Assembly: GCA_934691935.1 (NCBI GenBank)
Contig: CAKUTH010000001.1
Location: forward strand, 1 to 64,000
DNA from: an uncultured Candidatus Melainabacteria bacterium
GTDB taxonomy: Bacteria > Cyanobacteriota > Vampirovibrionia > Gastranaerophilales > Gastranaerophilaceae
DNA length: 64,000 nucleotides
Direction of reading: 5' to 3'
Positions 51,335 through 59,803 of this stretch are shown in pieces (the first letter of the stretch is position 1; every line of letters starts with the position of its first letter). The notes under the pieces were generated by a model. It searched no databases. It was not told the origin of the DNA and saw only the letters and a list, made by a program, of their open reading frames with translations. Position numbers and translations under genes: made by a program.

Positions 51335-52861
51335 TTATTCTCCAATTAATCGTTTGTTTTCTTTTATTAGAAACTCTTTTCCTGGAGCAACTTCAATAAA
51401 GTCCCATGGAAGTATTCTGTCAAAATCCCAGTTTCCGCAGGCAAAATCGTCGCTATTAATATTATATTTTTTTGCAGATTTTTTGAAAGCTCCGAGTTTA
51501 CCGCCATTTTTATAAATATCTAAAACAAAATCATTTAAGGATTTATCGCCACGCGACAAAACTGCTTGCCAATAATCCCATTTAATGCTTGATATATGCA
51601 CGGTAATACCGAGTTTATGAAATTCTTTTTTAAGAAAATTACTTTTTGCTTCCAATGATTTTGTACTTTCACGACCTTTCCATTGAAATGGTGTGTGTGG
51701 CTTAGGTACAAAGCTCGAAAATCCGAAAGAAATATCAAATCCCTTGTTCTCTTTTTTTATTTTTTTTGCAAGCTCAATTAATGCTAAAATGTCCTCATCA
51801 GTTTCTGTAGGAAGTCCAATCATTCCGTAAAACTTAACACCTTTCAACCCATTATCTTTCGCGATTTTCACAGCATTAAAAATTTGAGTTTCTGTTAAAT
51901 TTTTATTGATTGCCTTGCGAAGTCTTTCACTGCCAGCCTCAATTGCAAGTGTAATATTTTTTTGACCAGTTGCAACAAATATTTTAACGATTTCTGGAGT
52001 TATTGCATCCACTCTAAGCGATGAAACACTCATTTCAATTTTTCTGTCATTTTGAATTTTGTCATATATATATTTGCAGATGTCCTTGAAATTAGGGTGG
52101 GCACTAATTTGAGCTCCCAACAATGCAATTTTGTCAGAATTTTCTAACCCTAAATCAATTACTCGCAACAATTCATCATAAGGTAGACACCTCAAAGGTA
52201 AATTCAAATAAGAGGCAAGGCAAAAACCGCATCTGTTTGCGCATCCACGTGACATTTCCAAAATAAAAGTATCTTTAAAAAACGCTTCGTCACTCAATAT
52301 AGGTGTATAAACACATTCGGTTAATTTTTTAGTGCTTTTTTTGATTTTTGTGTGTTCGTCTGCGAATGCAGGTACATAAATCCCATCAATTTTTGACATT
52401 TTCTTTAGGGCTTCTTGTTTGTTTGGTGTATTTTTACAAATATCAATAGCTATTGTATTTATATCTTCCCCGTCACCGATTATAAAAAAGTCAAAATAAT
52501 CTCTATATGGTTCAGGGTTTGCACTTACAACTGGACCGCCAGCAAAAAGTAAAGGGGAATTTGTTCTATCCTTTGCTTTTAGAGGGATATTATATTTTTC
52601 AAGTATCGAAAATATTTCCAAAAAATCCAAATCGAACGAAAATGAAAAGCCAAACATATCGACATCTTCAATACTATATTGCGTTTTTTGTGTATCTGAG
52701 CAAATTCTTTCCAATGCAACATCGTCTAATTCATCAATCATTTTGCAAACCCACAAATAGCCGAGTGAAGCCATTGCAAACGAATATATGCCAGGAAATG
52801 CCATCCAAACGATGTAATTGGGAACTTTAGAAGTGTTTCTTTTGTATAAATATTTTTCCAT
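51335..52861 (-). CDS. B12-binding-type radical SAM protein
   Basis: 508 residues. An N-terminal Rossmann-like region (about 1-170, with LLFAGGPVVSANPEPYRDYF and FFIIGDGED) resembles the cobalamin-binding half of these enzymes. The radical SAM barrel has EMSRGCANRCGFCLASYLNL (CxxxCxxC cluster). GVKFYGMIGLPTETDEDI and SFSSFVPKPHTPFQWKGREST are typical of the TIGR03960-like group often found fused to DUF2344. Here DUF2344 is not fused. Its start follows the preceding permease stop directly (TAA-ATG), so it is translated from the same mRNA. Confidence 0.87.
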   Translation of the reverse strand: MEKYLYKRNTSKVPNYIVWMAFPGIYSFAMASLGYLWVCKMIDELDDVALERICSDTQKTQYSIEDVDMFGFSFSFDLDFLEIFSILEKYNIPLKAKDRTNSPLLFAGGPVVSANPEPYRDYFDFFIIGDGEDINTIAIDICKNTPNKQEALKKMSKIDGIYVPAFADEHTKIKKSTKKLTECVYTPILSDEAFFKDTFILEMSRGCANRCGFCLASYLNLPLRCLPYDELLRVIDLGLENSDKIALLGAQISAHPNFKDICKYIYDKIQNDRKIEMSVSSLRVDAITPEIVKIFVATGQKNITLAIEAGSERLRKAINKNLTETQIFNAVKIAKDNGLKGVKFYGMIGLPTETDEDILALIELAKKIKKENKGFDISFGFSSFVPKPHTPFQWKGRESTKSLEAKSNFLKKEFHKLGITVHISSIKWDYWQAVLSRGDKSLNDFVLDIYKNGGKLGAFKKSAKKYNINSDDFACGNWDFDRILPWDFIEVAPGKEFLIKENKRLIGE

Positions 52862-53893
52862 TTATTCTTTTACCTTTAAATTAATTGGTTTAAGATAAAG
52901 TTCATCAATCAAAACACATACAGTTGCTGCGATTGCAGGTGATAAAATCACACCCCAAAAGCCCAAAAATTGTTGAGCTAAAAATAGTGCTAAAAATATC
53001 ATCAAAGGGTGTAGTGACATCATTTTCCCGAATAATACAGGTCTTACCACATAATTAGAAATTTGTTGTACAGCTAAAAATCCAAGCACTATTAATATTA
53101 ATTTTGTTAAACCCAAAGGATATGCAACCAAAAGTATTACACCCAGTGCAATTGAAGGTCCAAGGATTGGTATTATGTCTAATATACCGCTTATTAATCC
53201 AAGTAGTGTTGAATATTCAACCCTAAATATCACAAGCACAATAGAAACCATAATTCCTACAGCGACCATTGATAAGATTTGTGCGCGGACATATTTACCG
53301 ACTTTTGAACTTATTGTACTCAAAATATCTTGAGCTTTATCCTTCAAATCAGGCGGGAAAAATTCTAAAAATTTAGCCTTTAGATACGCTTTATCAATCA
53401 AGATATAATAAACAATCATTGTCATTGCTACAAGAATTACAACTGCTTGTATAATACCAGCAGTTATGGTTAAAGAATGATTTACAACGTTTTGAGCGAC
53501 ATCTGAAGAATTGTTCAAAATCGCGTCCACATCTATCATGTCAGGTAATTTACTGCCATTTATCTTAAAATTCATTAAAAAATTAGCAAATTCAGTAATT
53601 TTATCAGGCAAAGTAACCATAAATGTTTTTATTTCTTTGAAAGCAACAAAAAATATAGGGATAAATAATGCGATAATGGCAAGTATACTAGAAAACATAA
53701 CAATTGATGATGCTAAAGGTCTGCTCATTTTGTTCATTAATTTAGTAACAAAAGGGTTGAGTGCACAAGCTATTACGTAAGAGCCAAAAAATAGCATTAA
53801 TATTCCTACAATTTTAGGAAAAACTAACAAAAGCGCAATAACAAGCACTGTGAATATTATATTTTTACTAGTCCAAAATCTCTTGCCAAACAT
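52862..53893 (-). CDS. AI-2E family transporter (PerM/TqsA-like)
   Basis: 343 residues with about seven to eight hydrophobic helices. Features: N-terminal VLVIALLLVFPKIVGILMLF, central LVIFRVEYSTLLGLISGILD and IIPILGPSIALGVILLVAYP (family signature), and C-terminal SLHPLMIFLALFLAQQFLGF with WGVILSPAIAA. The family exports quorum signal AI-2, ions or other small molecules, so the substrate is open. It is the first gene of an operon with the radical SAM gene. Confidence 0.92.
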   Translation of the reverse strand: MFGKRFWTSKNIIFTVLVIALLLVFPKIVGILMLFFGSYVIACALNPFVTKLMNKMSRPLASSIVMFSSILAIIALFIPIFFVAFKEIKTFMVTLPDKITEFANFLMNFKINGSKLPDMIDVDAILNNSSDVAQNVVNHSLTITAGIIQAVVILVAMTMIVYYILIDKAYLKAKFLEFFPPDLKDKAQDILSTISSKVGKYVRAQILSMVAVGIMVSIVLVIFRVEYSTLLGLISGILDIIPILGPSIALGVILLVAYPLGLTKLILIVLGFLAVQQISNYVVRPVLFGKMMSLHPLMIFLALFLAQQFLGFWGVILSPAIAATVCVLIDELYLKPINLKVKE

Positions 53894-54017
53894 GGATTTA
53901 TCTCCTTCTTTATGTAAATTTTAACAAGAAATTATTTCTAAGTAAAGTAATGCTAAAAGTCTTATATATCAAGGTTTTTAGCGACTGTAATATAAAAGCA
54001 TTAAAATAAATGTTACG

Positions 54018-54076
54018 AAATGTTAACACAACATGTCGTAAAAAAGCAATTATCAACCATAAAAATACTTTATATT
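54018..54076 (+). promoter_or_regulatory. Three-block promoter module, copy 4 (54109 gene)
   Basis: AAATGTTAA (54018-54026), 19 nt, GCAATT (54046-54051), exactly 13 nt, ATACTTTATATT (54065-54076). The start codon is 32 nt downstream. Best match with copies 1 and 2. Confidence 0.7.
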
Positions 54077-54108
54077 ATTACGAGGACTAAACACAAAGGA
54101 TTAAAGCA

Positions 54109-54633
54109 ATGGGTTTCTTAAATGGCGCATATGGAAAATTAATGGCCGGGAAACTTGTCAGAGATTTACAATATCAAATGACAAGCGTACAGAGTCGCCT
54201 GCGTCGTGTTACAAGAGAAATTGGACAAAAAGAAAAAATGTACCAAGCTCAAGAACGTAACATGAAACAAGCAATGCAATCCCAAATGCAGGCAGCTATG
54301 TGGGGCTATATGGGTATATCTCCTATGGATATGCGTGGTCTGGATCCTGCAACTGCTCAACAGATGTTTGGTAATATTGATAGTACAAAATACTCATTTG
54401 CTATGCAAATGGTTCAAACACAATATGCAACTGCTCAAAATGTATATCAACAAATGTTCGAAATGCAAAGAGAAGCAGATCTTCAAGCCCTCAAGGATTT
54501 GGAAGAAGACTTGCAAACAGAAAAAGATAACTTGGAATCAAGACTTCAAATCGCAAAACAAGAATACGATGCGAAGAAGGAAGAAGAAAAAGACGGTGCA
54601 AAAGGATTGCAACCAAATTATACAGGACAATAG
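54109..54633 (+). CDS. Leaderless Gln/Met-rich coiled-coil protein
   Basis: 174 residues with no signal peptide. An N-terminal GFLNGAYGKLMAGKLVRDLQ is followed by coiled coil (about 20-70, rich in Gln/Met/Arg), a short GYMGISPMDMRGLDP loop with Pro, and a second coiled coil (about 90-165, Glu/Lys-rich). The hairpin of two long helices resembles export-apparatus or type III-type secreted coiled coils in form only. It carries the shared promoter module and a terminator, so is a single-gene unit. Related in style to the 16304 protein. Function unknown. Confidence 0.75.
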   Translation: MGFLNGAYGKLMAGKLVRDLQYQMTSVQSRLRRVTREIGQKEKMYQAQERNMKQAMQSQMQAAMWGYMGISPMDMRGLDPATAQQMFGNIDSTKYSFAMQMVQTQYATAQNVYQQMFEMQREADLQALKDLEEDLQTEKDNLESRLQIAKQEYDAKKEEEKDGAKGLQPNYTGQ

Positions 54634-54637
54634 ATAT

Positions 54638-54670
54638 AAGAGGCTCGCCAATACGGCGAGCCTCTTTTTT
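54638..54670 (+). terminator. Intrinsic terminator after the coiled-coil gene
   Basis: A perfect 12-bp stem AAGAGGCTCGCC / GGCGAGCCTCTT (54638-54649, 54655-54666), loop AATAC, and a T-run. Confidence 0.95.
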
Positions 54671-54740
54671 ATTTCTTCTTCCATTTGGGAAGACGTATTG
54701 AACTAAACATCCTAGCTACTTATCGTCTTAACGTCTATAT

Positions 54741-55682
54741 TTATTCAGATATAATCTGAGCACCATGTTTTTCAACAGGCAAAGTCATTATATTTGCCCT
54801 TACGTTTAGGTTTTCCCAAGTTTCTTTAACAGTATTTCTAATTTTGTCCAAATTACCTTTTTCAGAAATTATTAATATTGAAGGGCCTGCACCGCTAAGC
54901 ACGCAACCCAATACGTTTTCCTCGTGTTTTAAGTTTTCTACAATTTTATCTAACCCTGGAACTAATTTTGTTCTGTAAGGCTGATGTAATCTATCTTGCA
55001 GTGCTAGTTTCATCAATTCGGAATTTTTTGTATTTACAGCTTGAACAAACATTCCCATGCGCTTTGCGTTAAATATTGCATCTGCCATAGGTACTTCTGT
55101 AGGCAACACCGAGCGAGAAATGTCAGTTGATAACTCATAATCAGGCACGCAAACGGTAATATCCCATTCATCAGGCCAATCCATTTGTGTATAGATAATT
55201 CTTCCATCATCTTCTTGAGAAGATAAAACTAAACCGCCGACAATTGCAGGAGTAACGTTGTCTGGATGCCCTTCAACCTCGGTTGCAATAGATAAAAGCG
55301 CGACTTCATCTGCAGGTTTACCCAAAAGTTCATTTGCAGCCAACAAGCCACCAACGATTACTGATGCACTGCTTCCTAATCCTCTTGCTATAGGAATTTG
55401 TGTTTGTACGGTAATTTTTAATTCGCTTGGACTTTGTCCTATTGAGTTGTATAAAAGCTCAACAGCCTTGTAAATAATGCTATTTTCATCCATTGGAATG
55501 TGTTCCGTCACAAAGTCACCAGCTGAAGCTGTTTCGTTTATTACATTTATTTCAATTCCTGTACCTGGAAGTACTGTTTCTTCAATAGTTACAGTATTAT
55601 AAAGAGGCAACGCCATCCCCAAGCAATCAAACCCTGGACCTATATTTGCCGTTGTTGCAGGCACTTTTACGCTTATTTTCAT
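54741..55682 (-). CDS. thrB: Homoserine kinase
   Basis: This enzyme phosphorylates L-homoserine in threonine synthesis. 313 residues from the ATG at 55680-55682, which has AAAGGAAAC upstream. The longer frame begins with a non-ThrB Cys-rich stretch. GHMP-kinase features: KVPATTANIGPGFDCLGMAL, IPIARGLGSSASVIVGGLLA (ATP-binding GLGSSA), and GCVLSGAGPSILIIS at the C-terminus. Catalytic and length features are normal. Other threonine genes are not adjacent. Confidence 0.95.
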   Translation of the reverse strand: MKISVKVPATTANIGPGFDCLGMALPLYNTVTIEETVLPGTGIEINVINETASAGDFVTEHIPMDENSIIYKAVELLYNSIGQSPSELKITVQTQIPIARGLGSSASVIVGGLLAANELLGKPADEVALLSIATEVEGHPDNVTPAIVGGLVLSSQEDDGRIIYTQMDWPDEWDITVCVPDYELSTDISRSVLPTEVPMADAIFNAKRMGMFVQAVNTKNSELMKLALQDRLHQPYRTKLVPGLDKIVENLKHEENVLGCVLSGAGPSILIISEKGNLDKIRNTVKETWENLNVRANIMTLPVEKHGAQIISE

Positions 55683-55796
55683 AGTTTCCTTTACCTTATC
55701 CCATAATTTATTCGCTACAATAGCGTTGAGAACACCAGAATTATAACAGAAACACATAAATTTGCCAATAATTGTAACATATACTATAATAACTCT

Positions 55797-56987
55797 ATGT
55801 ACGAATTATATCCATATATTACAAATGACGGTTCAGTAGGGCTTTTTTCGCCTGATGCCGATGATATTTACCACTCAACTTATGGCGCATTTACTGAGGC
55901 TAACGAAAAATTTATACTTCCAGCAGATATGAAAAATTTTTTGAAAAATAATTCTGAAATAAAAATTTTGGATATTTGTTTTGGAATCGGTTACAACACA
56001 AAAAGTTTTTTAAATTTTGCCTATAACGAAACGATAGGTAACGATAATATTAAATATAACGAGAAGTTATATACCGATAACAAAAAGTATAGAATTTTCA
56101 TACATGCTATAGACACGGATAAAAATTTAACATTATTATCTCCATTTTTTATAAATTATAAAAAGTCGCGCAAAAATAATAAACTTTCATTTGAGCAAGA
56201 AAAAATTGAGCGGATGATGAGCGATGAGATTTCAACTCAATATAAATTACACAAAGAGATCAATATAATTTTGCTCAAAAAGCTCTATAACCTTATAGAT
56301 AGTGATATTGAGGAAATTTTAGCCAACCAAAAATATCGCGAATATTTCGACAAATCTATCAAGCGTTTTTACGGCGTTTTAAAATATAAACCATACAAAT
56401 ACAACCCCCTAGGACGCTTATTAGCCTTCTTACATAATATCTATTATAGGTATATGTCGCCATGTTATAAAAGGGCGTTAAAATGCTCAGAATTGCTTGA
56501 TTTTAATTTTAAACTATCAATCGCCGATGCTAGGGATGCAATAAAGTCTGATAAAAATAAGTATAATTTTATATTTTTGGACGCTTTTACGCCTGTAAAA
56601 TGCCCTTGTCTTTGGACAGTCGATTTTTTCAAACTGCTTTTTGAACATTTGGAAGATAATGGAATGATTTTGACTTATTCAAATTCAGCACAAGTTAGAA
56701 ACGCATTTTTGCACGCAGGATTTTATGTAGGAAAAATTTATTCAGAAAGCGCAAAGAAATTTACAGGCACGGTTGCTGTAAAAAATAAATCACTTATAAA
56801 AAATGACCTCTCAGAATACGATTTAGGGCTTATGAAAACTAAAGCAGGTATATTTTATCACGACGAAGATTTAACTCTCGATAACGAGGCGATTATCAAC
56901 GCTCACAAAATCGAGGTCGAGAATTCAGAATTAATGTCGAGTTCAAAGTTTATTAAAATGTTTAAGAAAGAGGCTCTAAGGCACTAG
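55797..56987 (+). CDS. MnmC/MnmD-like tRNA 5-methylaminomethyl-uridine methyltransferase family protein
   Basis: 396 residues. SAM-dependent fold: ILDICFGIGYNTKSFLNFA (GxGxN-like motif), a long insertion at about 95-235 rich in Lys/Asn, then YNFIFLDAFTPVKCPCLWTV (catalytic Asp region) and DNGMILTYSNSAQVRNAFLH. This is the MnmC methyltransferase pattern (DUF752). N-terminal SPDADDIYHSTYGAFTEANE is also typical. The insertion is unusual. The last codons and the stop lie inside a dispersed repeat (56974-56996). Confidence 0.82.
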   Translation: MYELYPYITNDGSVGLFSPDADDIYHSTYGAFTEANEKFILPADMKNFLKNNSEIKILDICFGIGYNTKSFLNFAYNETIGNDNIKYNEKLYTDNKKYRIFIHAIDTDKNLTLLSPFFINYKKSRKNNKLSFEQEKIERMMSDEISTQYKLHKEINIILLKKLYNLIDSDIEEILANQKYREYFDKSIKRFYGVLKYKPYKYNPLGRLLAFLHNIYYRYMSPCYKRALKCSELLDFNFKLSIADARDAIKSDKNKYNFIFLDAFTPVKCPCLWTVDFFKLLFEHLEDNGMILTYSNSAQVRNAFLHAGFYVGKIYSESAKKFTGTVAVKNKSLIKNDLSEYDLGLMKTKAGIFYHDEDLTLDNEAIINAHKIEVENSELMSSSKFIKMFKKEALRH

Positions 56988-57200
56988 GGCACTAAGTTTG
57001 TTGCTGGTAATAAGGAAATAGGTGAATAAGGTAATAAGATTTTACGTAAATTGATTCCTTCCCTTATTAGGGAAGGTCAGGATGGGTATCATCCCGTGAG
57101 GGTAATTATAAATGTATGTTTGCAACCCACCCCTACTCTCCCTTGATAGAGAGGGAGTAAAATACTTCTTACTCACTTCCTTACGGACTTACTTACTAAC
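56974..57200. repeat. Intergenic dispersed repeat copy
   Basis: CTAAGGCACTAGGGCACTAAG-type units at 56974-56996, GTAATAAGGAAATAGG at 57007-57022, and CTTACGGACTTACTTACTAAC at 57180-57200. The last is an exact inverse of the 240-254 repeat. Small hairpins at about 57058-57075 and 57131-57158 flank it. No ORF above about 60 codons is convincing here. The first units overlap the stop of the MnmC-like gene. Confidence 0.6.
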
Positions 57201-57276
57201 TAGTCATGTTATTTTAATATTATCGACATCTATCGTTGCGATATTTAGAGATAAAATGTTAACATTTTTTAATCAA

Positions 57277-57492
57277 TTAAATTTTTTCAACTTTTCTCAA
57301 TTCAATTTCATACTGTAAAAGTTTTGCAAAAAATTCTACGTCTTCAAAACGAAGTGTTCCAGAACGCATTTTGTGTGAAAGCCCGTCAAGAGTGTATTTT
57401 TTATTACTATTTTCTGTTGCCAATTGGGCTAATTCTTTTATTGTCATACTTTCTTTAGCTAGTAAAATCTTTACAAATTCTCTTACTGACAT
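57277..57492 (-). CDS. Small helix-turn-helix-like protein
   Basis: 71 residues from the ATG at 57490-57492 with AGAGGT 7 nt before it; the longer frame adds a hydrophobic non-family start. MSVREFVKILLAKESMTIKE, LAQLATENSNKKYTLDGLSH and KMRSGTLRFEDVEFFAKLLQ read as an XRE-like helix-turn-helix, resembling small phage-associated regulators. The DNA-binding role is inference. It is divergent from the prepilin gene. Confidence 0.7.
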   Translation of the reverse strand: MSVREFVKILLAKESMTIKELAQLATENSNKKYTLDGLSHKMRSGTLRFEDVEFFAKLLQYEIELRKVEKI

Positions 57493-57634
57493 AATATACC
57501 TCTTGTTAAATAATACTAACAATTGATAATATTGACAATTTTTGAGGCATAATATAGTATAATAGTGTTATAAATCAATAATTAGACGATATATAACAAT
57601 AATTTGTATAAAAACTTAACATTAGGGAGATATT

Positions 57635-58357
57635 ATGAAAAAAGCATTCACTTTGGCAGAAGTTTTGATTACGTTGGGGATAATTGGTGTTGTAGCAGCA
57701 CTTACGTTGCCGTCTGTAGTGCAAAACTACCAAAAACGCTCTCTTGAAGTCGCTACACAAAAATTCTATTCAGTCATGTCACAAGCAATAAAACAATACA
57801 TGGCAGATGAAGGCGTGGATGATTTGCGCCAAAGTTCGTTGATTGGATATAATGATGATAGTGATGAAGTTATAACCGCCAAAAATGATGAATTTTTTAA
57901 AAAATACCTAAAAGCTCAGATATGTGAAGATGGTTGTTTCGCTGATAATTATAAAACTCAAACTGGAGAAACTAGCTATGCAATTGGTAAATCTGCTGAT
58001 GGTTACTATATTAAAGGGCGTTATCTTTTACCAGATGGCATGGTTGTTTATGCATCTGGCTATGGTGCTCTAGGTGGTGACTATACGCCAGGGTATATTT
58101 ACGTTGATATAAATGGTCGTAAAGGTCCAAATAAAATTGGGTACGATTTATGGGGCATGACTATATTTTATGACGGCATAATTGATGAAAGTGAATTAAT
58201 ACCAGAGTGTCGCAAAAATAATGAATGTTTATATGGTCATGAAAATGCAAAGGAAATTCGTGATAATAGATTTGAGGAATGTAGGACTGAAGAAGCTGGT
58301 AATTACGGTGGTTGTTTCGGTCACTTCATGGAAAACGGATTTAAGTTCGATTATTAA
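57635..58357 (+). CDS. Type IV prepilin-like protein
   Basis: 240 residues. A short basic leader, then FTLAEVLITLGIIGVVAALT, the class III/IV pilin N-methylation and hydrophobic segment (prepilin peptidase cleavage before Phe). The N-terminal helix continues to about residue 55. The globular part contains paired Cys (CEDGC, CRKNNEC, EECRTEEAG, GGCFGHF) likely forming disulphides. Expected to be assembled or exported as a pseudopilin at the envelope. The GGGAG RBS is strong. No pilus assembly genes are nearby, which fits the many scattered minor pilins described for this group. Confidence 0.92.
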   Translation: MKKAFTLAEVLITLGIIGVVAALTLPSVVQNYQKRSLEVATQKFYSVMSQAIKQYMADEGVDDLRQSSLIGYNDDSDEVITAKNDEFFKKYLKAQICEDGCFADNYKTQTGETSYAIGKSADGYYIKGRYLLPDGMVVYASGYGALGGDYTPGYIYVDINGRKGPNKIGYDLWGMTIFYDGIIDESELIPECRKNNECLYGHENAKEIRDNRFEECRTEEAGNYGGCFGHFMENGFKFDY

Positions 58358-58406
58358 TTAATCTAACATTTTTTACATGCTCTGAATATAATAGTATAAT
58401 TTTGCT

Positions 58407-59699
58407 ATGGTTAAATATGATGTAATTATTGTTGGCGGTGGTACTGCGGGTTGTGCTTGTGCATACACGGCAGGTAAACTCGGGCTAAAAACGCTTTTGA
58501 TAGAAAAAAATATTCATCTTGGCGGTACGATAACTTCTGCGCTTGTTGTGCCTGCGATGAAATCTGGTGAACATCAAATAAATACTGATTTTTACAAAGA
58601 ATTAATCGCCGAATTGCACAGTATAGGCGGACAAGCAACTTATCAGAACAATGCTGGCTGGTTCAATCCTGAACTTACCAAAATTGCTCTCGATAGGCTT
58701 ATGGCAAAAGCAAATGTAGATGTGTTTTTCGATACCCATATTAGGGATGTAATAATTGAGAATAGGTGTATTAAAGGTATTATTATATCAAAAGAAATGT
58801 TATCAGTATATAACGAAAAGATAGAACAACAGAATAAAGAGTTATCGGTATCTATCGAAACGAAATATGTGGTTGATGCAACAGGAAATTGTGAAATTGG
58901 AAAACTTTGTGGATGCGAATTTTTAGAAGAAAAAGCTGAAAATCAGCCTGTGAGTTTGCGTTTTATGATGGGTGGAGTGGATGTACCGCGTTTTGCAGAC
59001 TGGCTAAAAGACTTTGACAAGAACAGAAACGTCACTACTGTAGAGGATATTAACGGGTTTATACATCTATCTACTGCCTACACGTGGGATAAGGGCAAAA
59101 AGTGGGCTCTTGCGCCTCTGTTTGAGGACGCTGTTGCAAAAGGTATCCTCAAAGACCACGACAGAAACTATTTTCAGATATTTACAGTAGCTGGAATGCC
59201 TTCTACGATTGCGTTTAACTGCCCAAGAATTATTGATTATACAAACACAATGGAAGTTGAAAATATGTCAAAAGCCTTACAGCTAGGGCGAAAAAGCATA
59301 CTTAGGCTTTCTGAATTTTGCCGAAAATATCTGGTAGGGTTTGAAAACTCTTACATCTCAAACATTGCAGATATGCTCGGTGTAAGGGTTTCGCGACGCA
59401 TAAAAGGCAAATATATTTATACCGTTGATGACGTCAGATCAGGAAAAACATTCGAACACCCTGTTGTTGTGTCTAATTACCCTATTGACGTGCATTCTAA
59501 CAAAAAAGATTGTTCAACTCTTGATATTGTAAAAGACTATACGTTACCATTGGAAAGCCTTATGTCTGCCGATATTGACAATTTGTTTGTCGCAGGGCGT
59601 TGTATATCTGCTGATTTTATGGCTCAAGGGGCGTTACGCGTGCAGGCAAGTTGTTTTTCTATGGGTGAAGGAATCGCTAAATATATCGCAACTTTGTAA
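58407..59699 (+). CDS. FAD-dependent oxidoreductase (FAD_oxidored family)
   Basis: 430 residues. N-terminal KYDVIIVGGGTAGCACAYTA and LLIEKNIHLGGTITSALVVP, central VVDATGNCEIGKLCGCEF, and C-terminal NLFVAGRCISADFMAQGALR with the FAD pyrophosphate contact. This is the pattern of the PF12831 group, whose members oxidise sugars or other polyols or act in flavin-dependent hydratase-type reactions. It is a soluble, single-domain enzyme. The substrate cannot be inferred. Confidence 0.87.
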   Translation: MVKYDVIIVGGGTAGCACAYTAGKLGLKTLLIEKNIHLGGTITSALVVPAMKSGEHQINTDFYKELIAELHSIGGQATYQNNAGWFNPELTKIALDRLMAKANVDVFFDTHIRDVIIENRCIKGIIISKEMLSVYNEKIEQQNKELSVSIETKYVVDATGNCEIGKLCGCEFLEEKAENQPVSLRFMMGGVDVPRFADWLKDFDKNRNVTTVEDINGFIHLSTAYTWDKGKKWALAPLFEDAVAKGILKDHDRNYFQIFTVAGMPSTIAFNCPRIIDYTNTMEVENMSKALQLGRKSILRLSEFCRKYLVGFENSYISNIADMLGVRVSRRIKGKYIYTVDDVRSGKTFEHPVVVSNYPIDVHSNKKDCSTLDIVKDYTLPLESLMSADIDNLFVAGRCISADFMAQGALRVQASCFSMGEGIAKYIATL

Positions 59700-59744
59700 T
59701 TTAATAAATAATGAGATCTTTCGCTTCGCTAAAGATAACAAATC

Positions 59745-59795
59745 TTCCTTACGTAAACTTCTTAGTGCCTTAGTGCCCTAGTAACTTAGTATCCT
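59745..59795. repeat. Third dispersed repeat copy, inverted
   Basis: CTTAGTGCCTTAGTGCCCTAG (59761-59781), the reverse complement of the 56974-56996 units, followed by TAACTTAGTATCC. The flanking CCTTACGTAAACTTC (59747-59761) recalls ACGTTAAGAAGTAAG at 232. It lies between two convergent flavoenzyme genes. Confidence 0.6.
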
Positions 59796-59803
59796 CTTAT
59801 TAT

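Noticed and set aside
57001..57276. Small coding gene such as the 68-codon frame at 57112-57318
   Set aside because: It runs through repeat sequence and overlaps the helix-turn-helix gene in antisense; no ribosome binding site.
59700..59803. Riboswitch or leader for the 59804 gene
   Set aside because: It lies at the 3' ends of two convergent genes and is made of the dispersed repeat.
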